Shown: positions 62,985-64,000 of the stretch, in pieces | Layout of the letters: each line of letters begins with the position of its first letter | How positions within the stretch are numbered: position 1 is the stretch's first letter | Assembly (NCBI GenBank): GCA_013397435.1 | Contig: VZRG01002514.1 | Location: 33,407-97,406 of the forward strand | Direction: 5' to 3' | From: Erythrocercus mccallii | Lineage: Eukaryota; Chordata; Aves; Passeriformes; Dicruridae | Length of the DNA: 64,000 nt | Notes under the pieces: generated by a model | Seen by the model: only the letters and a program-made list of their open reading frames with translations | The model's database searches: none | Told to the model about the DNA's origin: nothing | Translations under genes and position numbers: made by a program

Positions 62985-64000
62985 CCTCTCAGCCCCCTCC
63001 GAGCAGAGGTGCCGGGGGTGCCGCTGGCAGCGGCCGCCGGCTCCCCTCCCTCAGGAGCCCACGGCGGGACCGGGGCTGCCCGCCCACCTGGGCCGGCCGG
63101 CCGAGCCCGCCGCCCCCGGGCGTCGCTGCTGCAGCGGCCCCGGTGCTCCCGGGGGCCGGGCCGGCTGCTCCCGCTCGCTGCCTGGCTGTTTCATTCATGC
63201 TTTCTCCTTCGCCATCTCCCTTTCCGACTGAGGGGAAACGGGAGCGCGCGTGGGCGGCCGCTGGAAGGCTCCCTGTCAGTCAAGCGGCCGAGCTGAAAAG
63301 AAGGCGAGCGAGGGAGAAGGAGGCAGAACAGCTTTCCCGGGGGAGGGGGCGGCTGTTGTCGGCTGCCAGCCTCGCAGCCCTTCCCGAGGGCATCTGCAGA
63401 GACGGGGTGGGGGGGAAGGCGGGAGCGGTGTTGCACCACAGACCTTCCCGCCGCGGGGGAAGCGCCTCTTTCCCGCCGCTCGTCACCTGTCCCCCCTCAC
63501 ACACACGCACCCAGCGGCGGCAGCCGGCGAGCACCGGGCGCAGGGTCCGTACCCCCGGCGCTGTGGGGGCTGCCCGTACGTGTCTGCCGGGGCAGCGGAG
63601 GGGGGCGAGCCCGGGGGGTGTCGGTGGTGGGGGGTTCGTGGGGCGGCGTGTCCCCTTCAGCTCTCTGCAGGACCGGGGAACTTCCTCAGGCTGAGGGGCG
63701 CTCCGTAGCGCCGGCACCAACCGCAACACGGGGAGCTGGCGAGGGGGCTTTCGAGGGGAGGCTCGGGGCAAGTTGCACGGTTTCGGGCGGGGGGGCGGCC
63801 CCGCAGCGGGCTGAGGTGGGCCGGCGCTCGGTACCGGCAGGGGAGGGGAGCGGACGGCTGCCGGCGGCGGGAGCGGGGCTCCGGTGCAGCGGGGCCGGGG
63901 GGCTCGGCGGGGGAGAGCCCGCTGCCCCCACCGCTCCGCAGCGCTGCCTTTGTGCTCCCTCCGCACCTGAGCGCCGGGCTGGGAGGGACGGCGCAGGTGG
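62985..64000. promoter_or_regulatory. CpG island at the right edge, probable promoter of a second gene
   Basis: Very GC-rich with dense CpG and many GC-box-like runs (for example GGGGGAGGGGGCGG near 63342 and G-runs at 63600-63640). It runs to the window edge, so its far side is not seen. Long open frames on both strands are expected here because stop codons are rare in such sequence. The segment 63220-63330 is purine-rich (GAGCTGAAAAGAAGGCGAGCGAGGGAGAAGG), as in many 5'UTRs read on the plus strand, but no plus-strand ATG with a clear exon structure was found. Direction of the gene is unresolved. Confidence 0.75.
63088..63198 (-). CDS. Weak candidate first coding exon on the minus strand
   Basis: On the minus strand an ATG at 63198-63196 (A at -3) opens 37 codons, beginning Met-Asn-Glu-Thr-Ala-Arg-Gln-Arg and continuing as an Ala/Gly/Pro-rich low-complexity run. 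The last codon is followed by a donor (GCCCAG|GTGGGC, GT at 63087-63086), ending in phase 0. Many vertebrate proteins have disordered Ala/Gly/Pro N-termini encoded by CpG-island first exons, which is why it is listed. But open frames of this composition are also expected by chance here, and no downstream exon was recognised to the left. No family can be named. Confidence 0.2.

Noticed and set aside
62870..63694. Plus-strand open frame of 274 codons
   Set aside because: Lies in the CpG island, starts outside it in AT-rich DNA, has low-complexity Arg/Pro/Gly/Ala composition and no domain; stop codons are rare here by composition alone.

Overview
The window is vertebrate nuclear DNA, most likely from a bird. 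It has no prokaryotic gene organisation: open reading frames are short, scattered and unrelated to known families. The base composition is AT-rich noncoding DNA broken by two sharp CpG-rich blocks (about 17.95-18.97 kb and 62.98-64.0 kb). At least five recognisable fragments of CR1 LINE retrotransposons, mostly 5'-truncated, are present. CR1 is the dominant interspersed repeat of birds. Several much older MIR/CORE-SINE-like and amniote-type CR1 remnants also occur. Assignment to birds is an inference from repeat content; another sauropsid cannot be excluded.

Only one coding exon can be supported well. It lies on the minus strand inside the first CpG island: an ATG in a GCCACCATG context at 18293, 22 codons of signal-peptide-like sequence, then a consensus splice donor (GAG|GTGAGA) at 18227. 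The rest of this secreted or membrane protein gene must lie to the left, and the first 18 kb are best read as its first intron (possibly with an unrecognised exon) or as intron plus later gene. The gene cannot be named from 22 residues.

From 19 kb to 62.9 kb I see AT-rich noncoding sequence with CR1 copies at 19.5, 24.1-24.7, 37.2-37.4, 40.2-40.4 and 60.3-60.7 kb. An older CR1-like remnant lies at 45.7 kb and MIR-like SINE remnants lie at 31.2, 39.4, 50.8 and 53.5 kb. There are homopolymers and short microsatellites. A handful of segments resemble exons by splice-site quality (23.9, 46.6 and 59.0 kb, plus strand), but none has recognisable protein homology; such matches are also expected by chance in this much DNA.

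The right-hand end (62.98 kb to the end) is a second CpG island, presumably the promoter and first exon of another gene. Its direction is not settled; a weak minus-strand first-exon candidate is listed.

I found no RNA genes, CRISPR arrays, integrated virus or prokaryotic mobile element, and nothing that I would call a new biological system. The findings are leads of modest interest: a uORF upstream of the signal-peptide exon, exon-like segments, a paired X-box-like motif, two perfect or near-perfect hairpins, and AT-rich blocks with an unexpected CpG density.
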